NCBI GenBank assembly: GCA_021786555.1
Contig: JAJYNB010000307.1
Coordinates: 1-18,382 of the forward strand
DNA from: Bacillota bacterium
Lineage (GTDB): Bacteria; Bacillota; Desulfitobacteriia; Desulfitobacteriales; JAJXUE01
Reading direction: 5' to 3'
DNA: 18,382 nucleotides
Shown here: in pieces, positions 15,748 through 18,382 of the stretch
How the letters are laid out: the number at the start of each line of letters is the position of its first letter
How positions within the stretch are numbered: the stretch's first letter is position 1
The notes under the pieces: model-generated
Database searches by the model: none
Seen by the model: only the letters and a program-made list of their open reading frames with translations
What the model was told of the DNA's origin: nothing
Made by a program: the position numbers and the translations under genes

Positions 15748-17049
15748 TCACCTCCCGCAGTTAGACTCCTCTCTCACCCTGTCAAATTCCACGACACTTA
15801 CTTCCTGGGCGCTGACGTTAGGCAGCACTTTACAGAACATGTCAACCAGATCCGGGTCCAGTTGTGTCCCCGCCACCCGCCTCAGCTCCTCGAGGGCTTC
15901 AAGCTTCTTTCTGCCGCCTCGGTAACTGCGGTCTGACGTCATTGCGTCGTAGCAGTCAGCCACGGCGATAATCCGGGCATCCAGGGGGATTTCCTCACCC
16001 TTTAAGCCATCCGGGTAGCCGTAACCGTCATATCTTTCATGATGGTGCCTGACTCCCATGCCGATATCATATAAAAACTTGATGCTCTTGACAATGTTCT
16101 GTCCGATTATCGGATGATTGCGGATAATATCCCATTCCGGTTCCAACAGCTTTTCTTCTTTGTTTAGAATGCTCTCGCTCACCCCGATCTTGCCCACATC
16201 GTGCAGGATTGCGGCATATTTGACAGACTCCACCCGGTCCTCCGCCAGCCTAAGTTCTTCTGCCATGGCTACGGCCAGCCTCGCTACGCGGTCCGAATGG
16301 CCCCTGGTGTAACAGTCCTTGGCTTCAATGGCCTGGACCAGGGCCTCAATCGTGGCGAGATAGTTTTCCCGCATGTCCATGTACCGCTGGAAGGAGTGGC
16401 GGGAAAGGAGTAAGGGGACGGTGAGCAAGGCGAGTCCAAGGGGGCCGTAGTTTTTAAATATCAAGGCCATTAAAAGACCAAGAGGGGCCAGCGCCAGAAA
16501 GTTAGGTATTGACCACCGGATATTACTCAGCCAGATAGACCAAGGCGATTTGCCCAGCATTTTGGCAAGGGCAACTGAAACAATAGTCATGTTGGTAATT
16601 ACGTAAGTGAGCGCCACACTAATATATACCAAAATTGCTTTTACACTAAATTGAAAGACTGAAACGCCCAAAAAGACCAGTACAACGTGGGCCGCAGCAA
16701 TTGACAATACGTATTGGGAGCTATTAAATACCCTTTTAAACAGCGGTTGGTCAATTGAAGCTTTGCCAAAGACCAATAAACCTCCCAGAGCTCCTACCGC
16801 TAAGGAAATCCCGGAAGGGAATAAGATTACAGAAGAAAAAAAGGTTGCATAACCAACTGTAACATACCCACCTTTGGGCAAAGAAACAGGAAGAGATTCA
16901 CTAGCAACAGCCAGGGCCCCAAACACTAGCAGTTCAGACACCCTGTTCAAGTTCCACTCTGTACGAAAGACGGCATAAGCAATTACTACTAGGGCCGCTG
17001 CCAATATGAAGATAAAGAACCGCTGAAATTCTTTCGGTTGGTTTTTCAT
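15748..17049 (-). CDS. Membrane HD-GYP domain protein, probable c-di-GMP phosphodiesterase
   Basis: A 433-residue protein. Residues 1-215 contain about seven or eight hydrophobic segments, a MASE-like membrane sensor region. A short helical linker (~216-235) leads to the HD-GYP domain (~236-410). Metal-binding and signature residues are complete: H251, HD 283-284 in 'AILHDVGKIGV', H312, H335/H336, the 'GYGYP' at 342-346 and D365 in 'IIAVADCYDAMTSDRSYR'. Intact HD-GYP proteins degrade cyclic di-GMP, a second messenger controlling motility and surface life. This activity is inferred; some family members degrade other cyclic dinucleotides. ATG 17049 has GAGGTAG upstream. It follows a 24-codon micro-ORF by 41 bases and is coupled to the DUF5317 gene. 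A sigma-D-like promoter far upstream suggests a flagellar link. Confidence 0.9.
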   Translation of the reverse strand: MKNQPKEFQRFFIFILAAALVVIAYAVFRTEWNLNRVSELLVFGALAVASESLPVSLPKGGYVTVGYATFFSSVILFPSGISLAVGALGGLLVFGKASIDQPLFKRVFNSSQYVLSIAAAHVVLVFLGVSVFQFSVKAILVYISVALTYVITNMTIVSVALAKMLGKSPWSIWLSNIRWSIPNFLALAPLGLLMALIFKNYGPLGLALLTVPLLLSRHSFQRYMDMRENYLATIEALVQAIEAKDCYTRGHSDRVARLAVAMAEELRLAEDRVESVKYAAILHDVGKIGVSESILNKEEKLLEPEWDIIRNHPIIGQNIVKSIKFLYDIGMGVRHHHERYDGYGYPDGLKGEEIPLDARIIAVADCYDAMTSDRSYRGGRKKLEALEELRRVAGTQLDPDLVDMFCKVLPNVSAQEVSVVEFDRVREESNCGR

Positions 17050-17090
17050 GGACTACCTCTAAAGATTGATTGGCCGACCTTTAGTGACAG

Positions 17091-17165
17091 TTAGATTTTA
17101 TAGTTTGCGCCACCAGCAAGAACAAGGGTTGCAATAGCAGCCAATACCTTGAACAGTTTGCTCAT
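17091..17165 (-). CDS. Hydrophobic 24-residue micro-ORF
   Basis: ATG 17165 follows a full AGGAGG ribosome-binding site with suitable spacing, and the frame closes at TAA 17091-17093. The peptide starts MSKLFKVLAA, continues with an uninterrupted hydrophobic stretch, and ends AGGANYKI. It looks like a bare signal peptide or a small membrane peptide: a basic start, about 15 apolar residues, then Gly-Gly/Ala and a short polar tail. I do not recognise the family. Possible roles are a secreted peptide signal (the tail released by a signal or Gly-Gly peptidase), a small membrane partner of the HD-GYP protein encoded next, or a leader peptide. Its ribosome-binding site lies inside a hairpin (17167-17208). 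Evidence for translation is the start context only. Confidence 0.6.
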   Translation of the reverse strand: MSKLFKVLAAIATLVLAGGANYKI

Positions 17166-17166
17166 C

Positions 17167-17208
17167 GCGGTAAACCTCCTTAAAACTTCATTTTAGGGGT
17201 TTAACCGC
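17167..17208 (-). promoter_or_regulatory. Hairpin masking the micro-ORF ribosome-binding site
   Basis: In the transcript GCGGT pairs with ACCGC, AAACC with GGTTT and TAAAA with TTTTA. These make three 5-bp stems separated by a single-base bulge and a small internal loop, capped by a 5-base loop. The AGGAGG site lies in the 3' side, and the ATG starts one base after the hairpin. It could work as a translational switch. Nearby, a 9-bp direct repeat CGCTTCGCT occurs at 17206-17214 and 17223-17231 (plus strand). Confidence 0.55.
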
Positions 17209-17292
17209 TTCGCTGTCTTTTTCGCTTCGCTCAAGGAAAATTTCAGCAGTCAGAAAAATCTACTTGTCATTCAGGCCGGCCAAAAGTAAAAC

Positions 17293-17940
17293 TTATACAT
17301 CCTGGATAAACTTCAGTTTGCGGTTTACCGCGTCCAGGGTGGCCTTGACTACCGCCTCCCGGTCATCATTTTTAACCAGGGCGCAGCCGGCCAGGGGTTC
17401 TTCCCCCGCCCCTGTTACCAGGGAAACTGTGACCAGGGCAACCTGGCGCTTGGCAAGCTGGGTCAGGGCCAGGTCTTCCACCACGAACATGCACCCTTCC
17501 AAGGTTAGCATATCAAGACACTTGAGGGTGGCATCCACAAATAGGCGCAATTTATTGTAAGAGGAGGCAGGCCCCTGGGCGCTGGCCTCCAGAATTTTTT
17601 CACCGGCCAGCAATTCCACTTTAGCTTCGGCCTTGGCGTTGACCGTGCGCAGGGTCACCCCTACCAGTTTGGGCCGCAGGGCTTCCAGAGCAGCAGCCGG
17701 TTCGTCTTCTTCTCCTATTTGTGCTACGCTGATTTTTTTGTGATCAACTTGCAAACTGAACTGGGCTTCCAACACCGACTCGATGTCCCTGACTACCTGC
17801 TTCGGGTTTCTGCCCGGCCCCGCCAAGACGTGAATTTCCTCTATTTCACCCTCGGAGTTGGCTTTAATCCGGACCGCAGTCACAGATTTGACTTGTTTTA
17901 TCGCCTGTTCACAGCTAGCTAGAGAAATTGTCTGAGACAT
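17293..17940 (-). CDS. Conserved-looking protein of unknown function (215 aa)
   Basis: A soluble 215-residue protein without signal peptide or membrane segment; I do not recognise a named domain. It appears to have two parts. Residues 1-70 contain 'VTAVRIKANSEGEIEEIHVL' and 'GRNPKQVVRDIESVL', ending 'DHKKISVAQI', which looks like a small alpha/beta domain. Residues ~88-215 alternate hydrophobic strands and helices and finish with 'AVVKATLDAVNRKLKFI'. The regular strand-helix pattern and lack of low-complexity sequence indicate a folded, constrained protein; from memory similar sequences occur in other clostridia and in actinobacteria, unverified here. ATG 17940 has GGGAGG six bases upstream. 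It is the first gene after a sigma-D-like promoter and precedes the micro-ORF and HD-GYP gene by 127 and about 240 bases. Confidence 0.85.
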   Translation of the reverse strand: MSQTISLASCEQAIKQVKSVTAVRIKANSEGEIEEIHVLAGPGRNPKQVVRDIESVLEAQFSLQVDHKKISVAQIGEEDEPAAALEALRPKLVGVTLRTVNAKAEAKVELLAGEKILEASAQGPASSYNKLRLFVDATLKCLDMLTLEGCMFVVEDLALTQLAKRQVALVTVSLVTGAGEEPLAGCALVKNDDREAVVKATLDAVNRKLKFIQDV

Positions 17941-18068
17941 GGAAAACCTCCCTAAGAAACCAAAAAAATCCTATTTTGTACTATCTGTTTCGACTCCTTA
18001 GGGTCTTTTCCTTCAGTAATACGCGTAAAAGAGGAAATTTTTTCATCTATGCTCTTAAGCAAGAAAAT

Positions 18069-18094
18069 CTATCGGCTAAATAATGACATTTTTA
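18069..18094 (-). promoter_or_regulatory. Sigma-D/sigma-28 (flagellar) type promoter
   Basis: Minus strand: -35 TAAA (18091-18094), 14-base spacer, -10 GCCGATAG (18069-18076). The sigma-D/FliA consensus is TAAA-N14-16-GCCGATAA/T, so only the last base of the -10 differs. It lies between the hpf terminator and the 215-residue gene, with a leader of about 120 bases. A TATAAT without a -35 partner lies just upstream (18106-18111). The rest of 17941-18068 shows no ORF and no riboswitch I recognise. Confidence 0.6.
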
Positions 18095-18160
18095 GGCATA
18101 TACCTATTATATTCGTTGTTAAGCTCAAAAAGTTGTGGGTGGATTTTCCACTTTTTTAAT

Positions 18161-18194
18161 AAAATTAAGCCACCCTGCAGGGTGGCTTAATTTT
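18161..18194 (-). terminator. Terminator of hpf, perfect 34-bp palindrome
   Basis: A perfectly symmetrical sequence, AAAATTAAGCCACCC joined by TGCA to its complement, forms a 15-bp stem with T-rich ends. It lies 40 bases beyond the hpf stop and could stop transcription in both directions. Confidence 0.85.
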
Positions 18195-18234
18195 CTTTAG
18201 GTGAAGAATTACCTATTCTCTCTGTCCTTTAAGA

Positions 18235-18382
18235 CTAGCGTTCTGGTTCAATCAGACCATAATTTCCGTCCTTGCGCTTATAAACCACATTCACCTCTTC
18301 CGTGTCGGCGTTGGCGAAAACATAGAAGCTGTGGCCGATAAGATTCATCTGCATGATGGCTTCTTCAACGTCCATGGGTTTG
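18235..18382 (-). CDS. hpf: Ribosome hibernation promoting factor, long form, C-terminal end (partial)
   Basis: The last 48 residues of a gene that enters from the right edge. The sequence '[19 protein letters not shown]', '[19 protein letters not shown]' and '[10 protein letters not shown]' is the characteristic C-terminal dimerisation domain of long HPF (YvyD/RaiA-type). Long HPF joins two 70S ribosomes into inactive 100S dimers during slow growth. The N-terminal ribosome-binding domain is outside the window. The stop is TAG at 18235-18237. In B. subtilis hpf also precedes secA-prfB and follows flagellar genes. Confidence 0.93.
   Translation of the reverse strand, partial: KPMDVEEAIMQMNLIGHSFYVFANADTEEVNVVYKRKDGNYGLIEPER

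Noticed and set aside
17941..18068. c-di-GMP or other riboswitch upstream of the 215-aa gene
   Set aside because: I looked for the conserved GEMM and other common aptamer motifs and saw none; only a small GACTC/GGGTC hairpin is present.

Overview
The window is a stretch of chromosome from a moderately GC-rich Firmicute, most likely a clostridial spore-former of the Peptococcaceae/Desulfotomaculum-Pelotomaculum kind. The grounds are Gram-positive style ribosome-binding sites (AGGAGG), frequent GTG/TTG starts, a long-form hpf, split transketolase genes, tandem CtpA-type proteases next to ftsEX, and interspersed GGGGACGGTTC palindromes. The assignment rests on gene content and synteny, not on a search. 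Every supported gene lies on the minus strand, so transcription runs from high to low coordinates.

Reading in the direction of transcription: (1) 18382-18161, the end of hpf and a strong terminator. (2) 18094-15178, a four-gene set: an unrecognised 215-residue protein, a 24-residue micro-ORF with its ribosome-binding site inside a hairpin, a polytopic membrane HD-GYP (c-di-GMP phosphodiesterase type) protein, and a DUF5317-type membrane protein. A sigma-D/sigma-28 type promoter (TAAA-N14-GCCGATAG) sits before the first gene. In Bacillus, hpf-secA-prfB follows the late flagellar genes, so a motility link is plausible. (3) 15150-11103, secA and prfB with a good sigma-A promoter; prfB has the classical in-frame TGA programmed +1 frameshift. 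(4) 11023-9201, a transketolase split into two genes that overlap by ATGA, then a terminator. (5) 8921-6013, ftsE-ftsX and an exported coiled-coil M23 peptidase, a cell-wall hydrolase activation module. (6) 5506-3102, two tandem S41 (CtpA/CtpB-like) proteases. (7) 2962-1544, a sugar-binding-protein-like lipoprotein with Gln/Gly/Lys-rich low-complexity segments and no ABC partner. (8) 1284-1, a GalE-like epimerase and the start of a probable polyprenyl-phosphate sugar transferase, apparently the edge of a polysaccharide locus.

The intergenic DNA is unusually rich in palindromic repeats of at least three families. A composite 389-bp inverted structure (5608-5996) carries four GGGGACGGTTC units. 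Three related units at 11134-11293 have different but still self-complementary ends. A TCAG-rich inverted repeat occurs at 8978-9051 and 15030-15117, the latter in the presumed secA leader.

The most promising undescribed element is the hpf-secA insert: a predicted flagellar-sigma promoter, a conserved-looking unknown protein, a hydrophobic micro-peptide with a masked start site, and a c-di-GMP-type membrane enzyme. That they form one system is inference.
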